A DNA stretch of 64,000 nt, taken from Alphaproteobacteria bacterium. Lineage in GTDB: Bacteria; Pseudomonadota; Alphaproteobacteria; RF32; CAG-239. Location of the stretch: the NCBI GenBank assembly GCA_017460085.1, contig JAFUBQ010000002.1, positions 36,228 to 100,227 of the forward strand, read 5' to 3'. How positions within the stretch are numbered: the stretch's first letter is position 1; the number at the start of each line of letters is the position of its first letter. The translations under genes and the position numbers were made by a program. The notes below the pieces were generated by a model that saw only the letters and a list, made by a program, of their open reading frames with translations, ran no database searches and had not been told where the DNA came from. This document shows, in pieces, positions 1 through 8,190 of this stretch.

Positions 1-534
1 ACAGAAATTTCACTGTTTAGCGATAATGGCCCTGTTAACAGTTTTTATTTGGGCGATATAAATATAGATTTAGGCCGCGGTGCTATGTCCGCATATATGC
101 GCTTGGCCGACCAATTTCAAGTTTGGCAAATTAAGGCTGATTTTATCAATATGAATTTAGATTGGCATAATTGGACCTATTCTCACCTATGGGATTTGCG
201 TTTTGGTCGGCTTATTGCGCCAAGCGCTACCGAACATGAAGAACAGGTTTTGGTGATTTTGCTTAAAGAATTGCTTAACACCGAAATTATGGAAGTTTCA
301 AATAAACCTAATATAAATCCGCAAGATAAAATTGTTCTCAATGTTGAAGAAGGTAACAAAGTTACTATGGCGTTTTATATGCAAAATGATGATGCTTGGG
401 TAACTTTTGACTTTGCAAAAAATAATACAAACAAACATCTTAAACTTTGGGCGCAATATCTTGAAAACAAAGCCGCCAAAGTCGATAAAATCAAATTGGA
501 GAAAATCATTGAGTTCCTCAAACAATACTATTAA
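1..534 (+). CDS. DUF4340-like protein, C-terminal part (5' end outside window)
   Basis: The frame is open from base 1 to the TAA at 532-534, giving 177 residues, so the true start lies upstream. The residues alternate beta-like strands with acidic and aromatic stretches (YMRLADQFQVWQIKADF), which resembles the DUF4340 domain found beside GldG-type ABC transport proteins. No membrane segment or catalytic motif is visible in this part. The downstream cation-efflux gene starts inside its last 26 bases, so the two are probably co-transcribed. The family assignment rests on pattern memory only; a generic hypothetical protein is the alternative. Confidence 0.55.
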   Translation, partial: TEISLFSDNGPVNSFYLGDINIDLGRGAMSAYMRLADQFQVWQIKADFINMNLDWHNWTYSHLWDLRFGRLIAPSATEHEEQVLVILLKELLNTEIMEVSNKPNINPQDKIVLNVEEGNKVTMAFYMQNDDAWVTFDFAKNNTNKHLKLWAQYLENKAAKVDKIKLEKIIEFLKQYY

Positions 535-1423
535 ATTAAAAAATTTAGCCGCATTAATGAGCATCAGCGTTGCCACACTGCTCAGTTTAGTTAAAGCGCT
601 GGCATTTTTTTACACCGGCTCGCTGTCTGTTCTAAGCTCTATGGTCGATAGCTTGGCAGATGTTATTTCTTCGCTTATTACCTATATTGCCGTGCGCATA
701 TCAAATAAGCCGCTTAATGAAAGGCATCGTTACGGCTACGGCAAAGCTGAAGCGGTCAGTGCATTGCTTCAATCCGCCTTTATAGCAGGTTCTGCCGGAT
801 TTATATTATACGATGGTATTAAACGTTTTATTTATCCGATAATAGTAGAGCAAACAGCAGTCGGTATGGCAATTATGTGCTTTAGCTTGTTTAGCACTTT
901 GCTTTTAGTGATATTTCAGCGTCATGTGGTGAAAAAAACCAATTCCAAAGCCATTGATGCCGACAGTGCGCACTACACAGTCGATATTTTAAGCAATTTT
1001 TCGGTCATACTTTCTCTGTTGGTTGTCCGCTATTTGCAATGGCAATGGTTTGACGTTTTAACCGCACTGCTAATTGCCTTTTATTTGTCCGCAAATGCTC
1101 TGCGCTTGGCATATGATGCCTTAAATGAAATTACTGATGCAGAAGTTGATGATAATACGAAAAAACATATTATCAATATTATCCAAACTGTTGCAAATGT
1201 AAAAGGATATCACGACTTACGCACTCGGGTTGCCGGAGCACATATGTTTATAGAAATTCATTTAGAACTTGATGGTAATTTATCATTATTTACCACTCAC
1301 GCTATTGCTGATGAAGTTGAGCATAAAATTATTGCTGCCTTCCCGCAAGCACAGGTAATCATTCACCAAGACCCATATGGTATATGCGAAAATCGCTTAG
1401 ATAATCAAATCAAGACGCTTTAA
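509..1423 (+). CDS. Cation diffusion facilitator (CDF) family metal efflux protein
   Basis: 304-residue inner-membrane transporter of the CDF/FieF family, which exchanges divalent cations such as Zn2+ or Fe2+ for protons. About six hydrophobic segments are visible. The helix 2 motif SSMVDSLADVISS carries the two metal-binding Asp, and DADSAHYTVDILSN in helix 5 supplies the HxxxD ligands. The cytoplasmic C-terminal domain ends in the HQDP region typical of the family. I chose the TTG at 509 because GGAG at 497-500 sits 8 bases before it; the longer frame from 407 would overlap the upstream gene by 128 bases and adds a sequence unlike the family. It overlaps the convergent atpF by 14 bases. Metal specificity cannot be read from the sequence. 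Confidence 0.9.
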   Translation: MSSSNNTIKLKNLAALMSISVATLLSLVKALAFFYTGSLSVLSSMVDSLADVISSLITYIAVRISNKPLNERHRYGYGKAEAVSALLQSAFIAGSAGFILYDGIKRFIYPIIVEQTAVGMAIMCFSLFSTLLLVIFQRHVVKKTNSKAIDADSAHYTVDILSNFSVILSLLVVRYLQWQWFDVLTALLIAFYLSANALRLAYDALNEITDAEVDDNTKKHIINIIQTVANVKGYHDLRTRVAGAHMFIEIHLELDGNLSLFTTHAIADEVEHKIIAAFPQAQVIIHQDPYGICENRLDNQIKTL

Positions 1424-2075
1424 CAAATTTATCTAACTCATCAATTGCATCATCAATCAATTTCTGCTTATCATTGTTTTGCAAATATTGATTAATGGCT
1501 TTTTGCGCCAAACAAACAGATATCCTACTGGCAGAAAGGTTAATTTCATTCTTGGCCTTTTCCGTTGCCGATTTTATTCTTCGCTCAGCTTCTTTTTCTT
1601 TGTTTTGCAAATCAACTCTCATTTGCGCCGTTTCCGCCTGCTGCATACGCCGCAAATTTTGTTTTCCTTGTGCCACAATCTGCGCAGCTTCCTGCTCAAC
1701 ATTTACAAACTTACGCTCATATTCCGCCAACAAAGCCTGAGCATCATCACGAAGTTTCACGGCCTCATCAATGTCATTAATCACCTTATCAACGCGCCGT
1801 TGCAATGCTGATTTAATAAATTTATACGCCGGCTTAAGAAGCACCAACATAGCCAATATGAAGGCAACCCCTACCCAAAAATGCACTTCCATATACAATG
1901 GTTCTTCCGTCAAATGCGATTGCACCGCGGCTTTACCGGCATCAATAACGTGCGACACGTTTTCTGCCGCTCCCATAATTGCATTCTGCGTTGAATCAAT
2001 TAAGCCGTTACTACTCAGCGGCAGCATATCGGCAGCTTGTTCATCAATCGGCAAAACATTTACTTCATTAACCAT
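1410..2075 (-). CDS. atpF: F1Fo ATP synthase subunit b
   Basis: 221-residue peripheral stalk subunit b. One membrane segment (FWVGVAFILAMLVLL, about residues 67-81) is followed by a long charged coiled coil. Ahead of the membrane segment lies an unusual ~60-residue N-terminal extension rich in Ala, Ser and acidic residues; standard b subunits start within about 10 residues of the helix. The start overlaps the end of the b' gene by 8 bases, so translation is probably coupled. It is the last gene of the Fo operon. F1 genes are absent from the window, as expected for alphaproteobacteria, where Fo and F1 are separate operons. Confidence 0.9.
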   Translation of the reverse strand: MVNEVNVLPIDEQAADMLPLSSNGLIDSTQNAIMGAAENVSHVIDAGKAAVQSHLTEEPLYMEVHFWVGVAFILAMLVLLKPAYKFIKSALQRRVDKVINDIDEAVKLRDDAQALLAEYERKFVNVEQEAAQIVAQGKQNLRRMQQAETAQMRVDLQNKEKEAERRIKSATEKAKNEINLSASRISVCLAQKAINQYLQNNDKQKLIDDAIDELDKFVKAS

Positions 2076-2556
2076 TGTTTTTTTCCTTTAAGGCCACTTT
2101 TGCCACTTCTTCTCGGCTGATATTTAAAAAACCCAATTTTTGCAAAATACTATAGGCCAGTTCTTGTGAAATATCTTCTATTTGCAGCAAGGTCTCATTT
2201 TTTTCCGATGCCAGCAAAAATTCATTATCGGCAATTTTTTTATTCAACTGCTCAGTCATTTGACGATTAGTCGACTCCAGTTGTTTTTTTAATTCAGCCC
2301 GACCATCGCTCAGTTGCCGTTCAGCCTGTGCTTTTGCCGCTGCCAAAGTTTCATTATATTTGTTTAAAGAGTTTTTTGCCGCAGTGTTAAAAAAATCTGC
2401 CTTTTGCACATAATCAACAATTTTGCGTTTGCGCTGCTCAACAACATTTGCTAATTTTGGCATAATCCAAAATGCCAACATTGCCCATAAGGCACAAAAA
2501 CACACAATCAACCAAAATGCTTGAGAAACAAAAGTCGACCAATCTAACTGCGGCAT
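2068..2556 (-). CDS. atpF': F1Fo ATP synthase subunit b' (second b-type stalk subunit)
   Basis: 162-residue b' subunit. It starts directly with a membrane helix (FWLIVCFCALWAMLAFWIM, residues 14-32) preceded by LDWSTFVSQ, the usual b' opening, and continues as a coiled coil rich in Lys, Glu and Gln. Organisms with b and b' build a heterodimeric stator; the arrangement is typical of alphaproteobacteria, cyanobacteria and plastids. It lies 28 bases downstream of atpE and overlaps atpF. The symbol atpG or atpX is used for it in some genomes. Confidence 0.9.
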   Translation of the reverse strand: MPQLDWSTFVSQAFWLIVCFCALWAMLAFWIMPKLANVVEQRKRKIVDYVQKADFFNTAAKNSLNKYNETLAAAKAQAERQLSDGRAELKKQLESTNRQMTEQLNKKIADNEFLLASEKNETLLQIEDISQELAYSILQKLGFLNISREEVAKVALKEKNNG

Positions 2557-2584
2557 AACAACCTCTTTAACAACTAAAAACTAA

Positions 2585-2821
2585 TTACAGAATCATCAAA
2601 ATAGCAATTACCAAGATGTATAATGCAATAGATTCAATAGAGCCCATGCCGATAAAACCGAACAAGGTAACATCTTTTTTAACTTGCGGATTGCGACCAA
2701 CGGTTTCAATTAATGAAGTCCACAATTTTGTTAAACCCCATGCCGCAGCACTCATAGCCAAGGCGCAAATACCTGCAGCAATAAAAGCCATTGATTTATC
2801 TTGTAAAATTTCGTTTTCCAT
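2585..2821 (-). CDS. atpE: F1Fo ATP synthase subunit c
   Basis: 78-residue two-helix proteolipid forming the rotor ring. The polar loop RNPQ is present. The ion-binding carboxylate is the Glu in GSIESIALY of helix 2. Helix 1 lacks the usual GxGxGxG packing motif: the equivalent positions read A, A, G, T in MSAAAWGLTK. Two of the Na+-site residues (Ser after the Glu and a Tyr four residues later) are present, but the helix 1 Gln of Na+-type rings is Leu, so a proton-driven ring is more likely. ATG is preceded by a GGAT-type ribosome site. Confidence 0.93.
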   Translation of the reverse strand: MENEILQDKSMAFIAAGICALAMSAAAWGLTKLWTSLIETVGRNPQVKKDVTLFGFIGMGSIESIALYILVIAILMIL

Positions 2822-2868
2822 TGTTATATCCTTTCGCGATAATTAAGAGTTAGTTCCAATTTACTTTT

Positions 2869-3594
2869 TTATTCTTCGTCACTAATTGCTTGGCTTAGAT
2901 ACACACAGCTTAGTGTTGTGTATATATAGGCTTGCAACAATGTAACGAATAATTCAAACATAATGATACACATATCGGCAATAAGAGGAATAAACCCAAA
3001 TAACCCCATTGTCAAAATAAATGTACCCAAAACCTCAAGCATAATATGTCCAACCGACATATTAACCGCCAAACGAATCGTCAGACTGAAAGGTTTTGCT
3101 AAAAGCGATAATGTTTCCACCGGAATAATCAGCGGTGCCATAATCAAAGGCAGTCCTTCCGGAAAAAACGTATGAAAATATTTCAGACCGCGGTGTTTCA
3201 AACCAAAAAATATGTTTAAGAGTAAACAAAACACTGACAGTGTGCCAACAGCAGCAATATGCGATGTAAAAGTAAAGCTATATGGCAGCAATCCCAACAT
3301 ATTTCCAACGGCAATAAAAGTGAAAAGCGTAAAAATTAGAGCCACAAATTTATAGCCCTCATGCCCCAGCGTTTCTCCAATCATACCATTAATAAAATCA
3401 TATATCGACTCGGCAAACGCCTGCTTTTTGGTAGGAACAATTGCACATTTACGCAAAGCCAGCAACATTGCAATAACAATAACGCCAACCGTTATCACCA
3501 TACATAGGGACGAATTTGTGAATGACAAATCAACCCCGCCGGCTTGCCACGGAAAGAGTTTTTTAATTGCAAACTGTTCTAAAGGGTTTTCCAT
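2869..3594 (-). CDS. atpB: F1Fo ATP synthase subunit a
   Basis: 241-residue membrane stator that forms the proton half-channels against the c ring. The essential Arg is present in PFSLTIRLAVNMSVGH, although the usual FANM after it reads AVNM. About five or six hydrophobic helices are visible, and GNMLGLLPY is the conserved helix 2 region. The start codon shares one base with the stop of the upstream atpI-like gene (TAATG), a translational coupling arrangement. The gap to atpE is 47 bases. Confidence 0.95.
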   Translation of the reverse strand: MENPLEQFAIKKLFPWQAGGVDLSFTNSSLCMVITVGVIVIAMLLALRKCAIVPTKKQAFAESIYDFINGMIGETLGHEGYKFVALIFTLFTFIAVGNMLGLLPYSFTFTSHIAAVGTLSVFCLLLNIFFGLKHRGLKYFHTFFPEGLPLIMAPLIIPVETLSLLAKPFSLTIRLAVNMSVGHIMLEVLGTFILTMGLFGFIPLIADMCIIMFELFVTLLQAYIYTTLSCVYLSQAISDEE

Positions 3595-3896
3595 TATTTA
3601 TTCCTCTCAACCTCTTTTTCTATTTGTTTAGCTAAGCGATATACATTAAGCATACCAGCCGCCAAACCGAAGATAGCTAGTACTAACATAAAAAATATGC
3701 GCGTGTCAAAACATTTATCTAAAACATACCCAATACTTATACCAATAAATACCGGAGCAATAAATTCCGCAGCTGCGCGCACACCATTTTCCCAAAATTT
3801 TGCCAGCTCAGAGTGCTCTCTTTTTGCTGTTTGTTTGCCTTTCAAACTAGCTATTCGCGCGTCTATATCCTCAATATCTTTCGGATTTTGTTTCAT
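3594..3896 (-). CDS. atpI: AtpI/AtpZ-like ATP synthase assembly protein
   Basis: 100-residue protein with a charged cytoplasmic N-terminus and two membrane helices (AAEFIAPVFIGISIGYVLD and MLVLAIFGLAAGMLNVYRL). This is the pattern of the AtpI/AtpZ family encoded in front of atpB in alphaproteobacteria and associated with c-ring assembly and Mg2+ supply. It is joined by one-base overlaps at both ends, to the DsbA-like gene and to atpB. The family call is strong from context and topology; the precise role is known only from relatives. Confidence 0.85.
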   Translation of the reverse strand: MKQNPKDIEDIDARIASLKGKQTAKREHSELAKFWENGVRAAAEFIAPVFIGISIGYVLDKCFDTRIFFMLVLAIFGLAAGMLNVYRLAKQIEKEVERNK

Positions 3897-4627
3897 TATT
3901 CGCTTACCGTAATCCCCAACCGTTGGTCTAAATATTCAATGAGCCGGTCATATTTCGGTTCGCCGTGAATAATTTCGTTGCTGTCAGCACCGCTAACCAC
4001 CAGAGCCGGAGTGCCGTTAATATGCAGTTTAGTTAAAGCCTGCTGCCGGTCTGTAATAATTTCCTGTGCCACTTTGTCATCATGCATACAACGTTGGGCT
4101 TCATCATATCCCAGCCCAAACTCTGCCGCATATCTCAATAAGCGATCATCATCTTCATCTAACCACCACGAACGCTGATAGTCAAACAAATGTCGCACAA
4201 AAGCGTGATAGTCATCATAATTCATGCAATGAGCCAAAAGTGCCGCTTTCATCGATTTTTTATCAAGCGGGAAATGCACAAAAATAATGCGCAAATATCC
4301 GGTGTCAACATATCTCTCAACAAGTTTCGGCAAAATATCTAAGTGAAAATCGGCGCAATGCGGGCAACCTAACGAAGAATATTCATAAAGAGTCCATGGT
4401 GCTTTTGGCGAGCCTATAGCATATCTATCTGATGCCGTAATTCTAATATTGGCCGGCCCTATTGCTGCAATTCCGTTCTGTGGCGCAGCTTCGGCAATTT
4501 GCCGAATTAAAATCAGCTGTCCGTCAACATACGTAAAACCTTTAAAATTAAAATAGAACACTGCCGCCATAAAAAAGACAACAATAAAAGAAATTACACC
4601 GCTGATTTTTTTAATAATTTTTTCCAC
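3896..4627 (-). CDS. DsbA-family thiol:disulfide oxidoreductase, membrane-anchored
   Basis: 243 residues. An N-terminal hydrophobic segment (about residues 10-27) serves as anchor or signal, followed by a thioredoxin-fold domain with the active site C88-P-H-C91 and the cis-Pro loop GTPA at 205-208. CPHC is the DsbA-type active site, so it probably oxidises periplasmic cysteines. Secreted proteins encoded nearby with paired cysteines (pilin-like proteins and the PCxxC-repeat protein) are possible clients, which is inference. It overlaps the dciA-like gene by 17 bases. In many alphaproteobacteria this gene lies beside a DUF721 gene and mutY; mutY is not here. Confidence 0.88.
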   Translation of the reverse strand: MEKIIKKISGVISFIVVFFMAAVFYFNFKGFTYVDGQLILIRQIAEAAPQNGIAAIGPANIRITASDRYAIGSPKAPWTLYEYSSLGCPHCADFHLDILPKLVERYVDTGYLRIIFVHFPLDKKSMKAALLAHCMNYDDYHAFVRHLFDYQRSWWLDEDDDRLLRYAAEFGLGYDEAQRCMHDDKVAQEIITDRQQALTKLHINGTPALVVSGADSNEIIHGEPKYDRLIEYLDQRLGITVSE

Positions 4628-5162
4628 TTAAGTTTTCTCCTTCGTTTTCCGCTTCAATTGCAATCGCTTGCCCCAAATTTTGCAATACCGAACGCAATTT
4701 TGGCGATTGAATGTCTTTAATTAATTCCGTAATATAATTTTCTTTATCGGCAGATACAACATTTTTTTGCAGGTTTTCAATGGGTTTTTTATTTACTCCG
4801 AAATCAGCAACTGCGGCTGTCTGCAAAATTTTTAATTTTCCTACCGCTTCATAACCGAAAAATCCGTTAATTTTATTTAGAATCATTCTTTCTTTTTGCC
4901 TAATTTCCATTGCAAAAGCCCCACTTGACGTAATCACACTCAAGCAGCCATTGCAACGTTCGTCTTGCTTAAACGTCAACTTAATCGGTAACGCGTATGA
5001 AGCCAAATTTTTACCCACAATTGTTTGCCAGTTTGTGAGCAAATCAACCATATAAAATCCTTGAGCTCCGAGAAGTTGCTTAGCAACCGGCATAACAACT
5101 TTCGCCAAATTAACCAGTCCGCTTGAAGTATGTTCACTTCTGATTTTAATTTTATCTTTCAT
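4611..5162 (-). CDS. dciA: DUF721 / DciA-like protein
   Basis: 183-residue protein with the DUF721 core: GxxxVDLLTNWQTIVGKNLASYALPIKL followed by a beta-strand region containing VITSSGAFAMEI. DciA proteins act as replicative helicase loaders in bacteria that lack DnaC. I chose the ATG at 5162, which shares a base with the xerD stop (TGATG); a GTG three bases upstream is equally well placed behind GGGAG at 5173-5177. The C-terminal half beyond residue ~120 is less conserved. Function is inferred from the family. Confidence 0.75.
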   Translation of the reverse strand: MKDKIKIRSEHTSSGLVNLAKVVMPVAKQLLGAQGFYMVDLLTNWQTIVGKNLASYALPIKLTFKQDERCNGCLSVITSSGAFAMEIRQKERMILNKINGFFGYEAVGKLKILQTAAVADFGVNKKPIENLQKNVVSADKENYITELIKDIQSPKLRSVLQNLGQAIAIEAENEGENLSGKNY

Positions 5163-6076
5163 CACGACTTCGCTCCCGATTTATAACCGGCTAAAGGGTG
5201 CTTGGTACAAACTGTCTGCTGTAATTTGCTTGATGTGATGTGAGTATATATTTCCGTGGTGGCAATGCTTTCGTGTCCCAACATTTTCTGCACTGCCCGC
5301 AAATCTGCTTCATTATTCAGAAGATGGGTCGCAAAAGAATGCCGTAAAACGTGCGGAGATACTAAATGCGGGTTAATACCGTTTTCAACCGCTAAATTTT
5401 TTAAGTCTTTGTAAAAAGCATCTCGCGTAAAATGTCCGTCAGCAGAACTTGCAGAAGGAAACAGCCAATTTGACTTTTGAGCAGAATGCAAAAAATTTTG
5501 CCTACTTTCTAAATATTTTTGCACCGCATCTAAAGTTCCCGATGCCACCGGCACCAAGCGCTCTTTACTGCCTTTTCCAAAAATTGTAATCAGCCCTTTA
5601 TTGTAGTTTATGGCGCTTAAAGAAAGAGAAACCAACTCAGAAACACGCAATCCCGTAGCATACATAAGCTCTATCATCACCGCAACACGCTGCCAGCGAT
5701 AATCTTTTTTGGCATATGCTGCCGCTATCAATTCTTTTATTTGCGCATATGATAAAAATTTAGGAAGTGGTTTTTCTTGCTTAGGAGTTAAAATATTTTG
5801 TGTAGGATTGCTGTTTATAATATGCTCTGAATATAAAAATTTGCAAAACTCTCTAATTGCCGAAAGTTTACGAGCAACGGTTTTAGGAGCAAAACTACGC
5901 TCCTGTAGGTGTTGTATAAATTTTTCCACCTGCAGCTTAGTCAAACAACTTATATCTGCATTGCAAAAACGCAAAAATTGCCCTAAATCACACTCATAGG
6001 CGCTTATTGTGCGTGAAGAAACCCCTTTTTCAGCCGCAATCATTGCTAAAAAATTTTCAATTTCTACACCAAGCAT
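5162..6076 (-). CDS. xerD: Site-specific tyrosine recombinase XerD
   Basis: 304-residue tyrosine recombinase that resolves chromosome dimers at dif together with XerC and FtsK. An N-terminal SAM-like core-binding domain (residues ~1-90) is followed by the catalytic domain with R144 (TGLRVSEL), K168 (FGKGSKER), H242 and R245 (PHVLRHSFATH), H268 (LGHESIATTEIY) and nucleophile Y277, all intact. It lies back-to-back with aroK, the usual xerD position in alphaproteobacteria, which favours XerD over XerC. It starts at the base next to the stop of a small membrane-protein gene and is coupled to dciA downstream. Confidence 0.92.
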   Translation of the reverse strand: MLGVEIENFLAMIAAEKGVSSRTISAYECDLGQFLRFCNADISCLTKLQVEKFIQHLQERSFAPKTVARKLSAIREFCKFLYSEHIINSNPTQNILTPKQEKPLPKFLSYAQIKELIAAAYAKKDYRWQRVAVMIELMYATGLRVSELVSLSLSAINYNKGLITIFGKGSKERLVPVASGTLDAVQKYLESRQNFLHSAQKSNWLFPSASSADGHFTRDAFYKDLKNLAVENGINPHLVSPHVLRHSFATHLLNNEADLRAVQKMLGHESIATTEIYTHITSSKLQQTVCTKHPLAGYKSGAKS

Positions 6077-6232
6077 CTATTTTTCCAAATTAACTTCAAT
6101 CTCCTGAGTCTGATGCTCTGTCGGCACTTGAATGTCTTGCAAAATAACAGCACCAATTGCTAAAATAACAACTAAAACAACCGCATAAACTATAATTTTT
6201 TTATCACTTTTGTGTTTAAATTGACTACGCAT
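6077..6232 (-). CDS. Small single-pass membrane protein, unknown function
   Basis: 51-residue gene starting at the ATG at 6232 behind AAAAGGA (8 bases upstream) and ending in TAG immediately next to the xerD start codon. It has a basic N-terminus (MRSQFKHKSDKK), one hydrophobic helix (residues ~13-32) and a short acidic tail. The good ribosome site, the zero-base junction with xerD and the basic-hydrophobic-acidic layout argue that it is real. It is the first gene of the xerD-dciA-dsbA-atp run. I do not recognise a family. Confidence 0.65.
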   Translation of the reverse strand: MRSQFKHKSDKKIIVYAVVLVVILAIGAVILQDIQVPTEHQTQEIEVNLEK

Positions 6233-6337
6233 ATTTAAAATCCTTTTATTATATGTTAAAAATCTGTTGATTATATGTTAACAAAGTTATATTGTAAGGT
6301 CAATTGAGAAGAAAAATAATAAACACAATTAATATGT

Positions 6338-6916
6338 ATGACAATGCCGAAAGATAAAATAATTTTGCTCGTAGGACTGATGGGAAGCGGCAAAACCAGT
6401 GTCGGAAAGCGTTTAGCACGCAAACTTTCATTGCCTTTTGTAGACGGGGACCAAGAAATTGAAAAAGCAGCGGGATTATCGTTGGTTGATGTTCTTAAGT
6501 GTTTTGGTGAAAAGGAATATCGAGCCGGCGAGGCACGGGTTATGAAACGGCTACTGCAAGGGAACCCTTGTGTTTTAGCTTCAGGCGGCGGCTCTTTTGT
6601 GGCAGAACAAACAAGACGCTTAGCCAAAGAAAATGCCTTAACCATTTGGCTCAAGGCCGATATCAATACCTTATATCACCGCACAGCCGGTCGCACGCGG
6701 CGGCCGTTTTTGCTGGGTGATAATGCAACCGTGAAAGAAAAATTACGTGAATATATTTCAGAAGAATACCCGTTTTATTCTGAGGCTGATATTGTGGTTG
6801 AAACTCGCAATGAGCGTGTAGAAAATACCGTTCGGCGCGTTTTGTCAGCTATTAACGGTTATTATAAAAATATAAATTCTGCAGAATCTTTAATCAATAA
6901 ACAGGAAAATCGATGA
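6338..6916 (+). CDS. aroK: Shikimate kinase
   Basis: 192-residue kinase phosphorylating shikimate at the 3-hydroxyl, fifth step of the chorismate pathway. It has Walker A GLMGSGKTS (residues 13-21), substrate ligands D38 (DGDQEIE) and R62 (EKEYRAGE), the GGG motif at 83-85 and the lid RTRRPFL near 119-125. Start choice between ATGs at 6338 and 6344 is open because no strong ribosome site is visible. Its stop overlaps the next start in ATGA. In most alphaproteobacteria aroB follows directly; here a CNNM-family gene does. Confidence 0.93.
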   Translation: MTMPKDKIILLVGLMGSGKTSVGKRLARKLSLPFVDGDQEIEKAAGLSLVDVLKCFGEKEYRAGEARVMKRLLQGNPCVLASGGGSFVAEQTRRLAKENALTIWLKADINTLYHRTAGRTRRPFLLGDNATVKEKLREYISEEYPFYSEADIVVETRNERVENTVRRVLSAINGYYKNINSAESLINKQENR

Positions 6917-8190
6917 TTACAACAATTACAATTATTTGCATTTGCGTGGCGCTATTTTTATCCAGTTTTTTTTCATGTTCCGAAAGCGCTATGACTGGTG
7001 CTTCCGAGGCCTATATGGCCGATTTGGAAAAAAATGAACATAACACTCGAGCCGGTTTGGCTCTGAAAATATTATCCAAGCGCAGCCGTGCCGTAATTAC
7101 CACACTTGTGGGCAATAATGTTTGTAACACCCTCGGAACAGCGCTGGCAACAAAGCTTTTGGTTGATACCTTTGGTGCTGAAGGTGTGGCATATGCAACT
7201 TTAATTATGACCTTTTTGCTGCTAATATACGGCGATATGCTGCCTAAAAGTTACGCGGTAGAAAATGCCAATAAAACCGCTTTGCAAATTGCACCTGTTA
7301 TTAATTTTTGCATTTGGCTTTTTACCCCGATTGTTTATATTATGCAAAAAGTTGTGCATTGGTCATTCAGGCTTTTCGGTATTAAAGAGCATAGTGCCGG
7401 TGATATTGATATTGCCGAAATCCGCGGTGCTATAGATTTGTATCAAGGCACGGAAATTAAGCAAGAAAAAGAAATGCTGAAAAGTATTTTCGATTTATCG
7501 GAAATTACGGTTTATGACGTTATGAATCACCGGCAAAATATTTATGCCATCAATGTCGATTTGCCTATTGAAGAAATAATTGATGCCGTTCGGGAAAGCC
7601 CTTTTTCTCGCATACCGGTATATAAAGAAAAGCCGGAAAATATTGTTGGCATTATTATGGCTAAAAGTTTTTTGAAAACGTGCTGGCAACATAAAGATAG
7701 TTTAGATAAGTTAAAAATCAAAGATTTATTGCTGGAACCGTGGTTTATTCCGGAAACAACTACATTATTACAACAATTACAGACATTTAAGCAACGGCGA
7801 GAGCATTTTGCTTTGGTTGTTGACGAATATGGCACTTTGGAAGGTGTGGTAACTTTGGAAGATATTTTGGAAGAAATTGTCGGCAACATTGAAGATGAAA
7901 CCGATAAAACGCCGGCTACCGTCAAACAAACCTCCGATGGCTATTATTTAGTTGAAGGACAAACCCCAATACGCGATTTGAACCGTATGTACAATTGGAA
8001 CATCAGCGATGATAATGTCGTTACTATTGCCGGATATTTGCTCGATATGACGGAAAGTATTCCTGACGAGGGGCAAAAATTTGTGTTTGACGGTTTTGAA
8101 TTTGCCATTATAAAAAAAGTGCGCAATCAGTTAACACAAATTAAAATGCGCCCGCTTAATGAAACAGAACAGGAAGAAGAAAATGATTAA
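6913..8190 (+). CDS. CNNM/CorC (HlyC-CorC) family membrane protein with CBS pair
   Basis: 425 residues. The N-terminal DUF21/CNNM domain has about four membrane helices (residues ~1-140), followed by a pair of CBS domains (about 190-320; motifs SPFSRIPVYKE and HFALVVDEYGTLEGVVTLEDILEEIVG) and a C-terminal CorC/HlyC domain. The family is linked to Mg2+/Co2+ efflux or homeostasis; older haemolysin names are not informative. It overlaps aroK by 4 bases and rdgB by 8, so the three probably share a transcript. Confidence 0.88.
   Translation: MITTITIICICVALFLSSFFSCSESAMTGASEAYMADLEKNEHNTRAGLALKILSKRSRAVITTLVGNNVCNTLGTALATKLLVDTFGAEGVAYATLIMTFLLLIYGDMLPKSYAVENANKTALQIAPVINFCIWLFTPIVYIMQKVVHWSFRLFGIKEHSAGDIDIAEIRGAIDLYQGTEIKQEKEMLKSIFDLSEITVYDVMNHRQNIYAINVDLPIEEIIDAVRESPFSRIPVYKEKPENIVGIIMAKSFLKTCWQHKDSLDKLKIKDLLLEPWFIPETTTLLQQLQTFKQRREHFALVVDEYGTLEGVVTLEDILEEIVGNIEDETDKTPATVKQTSDGYYLVEGQTPIRDLNRMYNWNISDDNVVTIAGYLLDMTESIPDEGQKFVFDGFEFAIIKKVRNQLTQIKMRPLNETEQEEEND

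Noticed and set aside
407..508. Longer N-terminus for the cation diffusion facilitator
   Set aside because: It lies inside the preceding gene, has no ribosome site and does not match the family; TTG 509 has GGAG at the right distance.
2585..2821. Na+-driven ATP synthase
   Set aside because: Glu-Ser and Tyr fit, but the helix 1 Gln needed for Na+ coordination is Leu.
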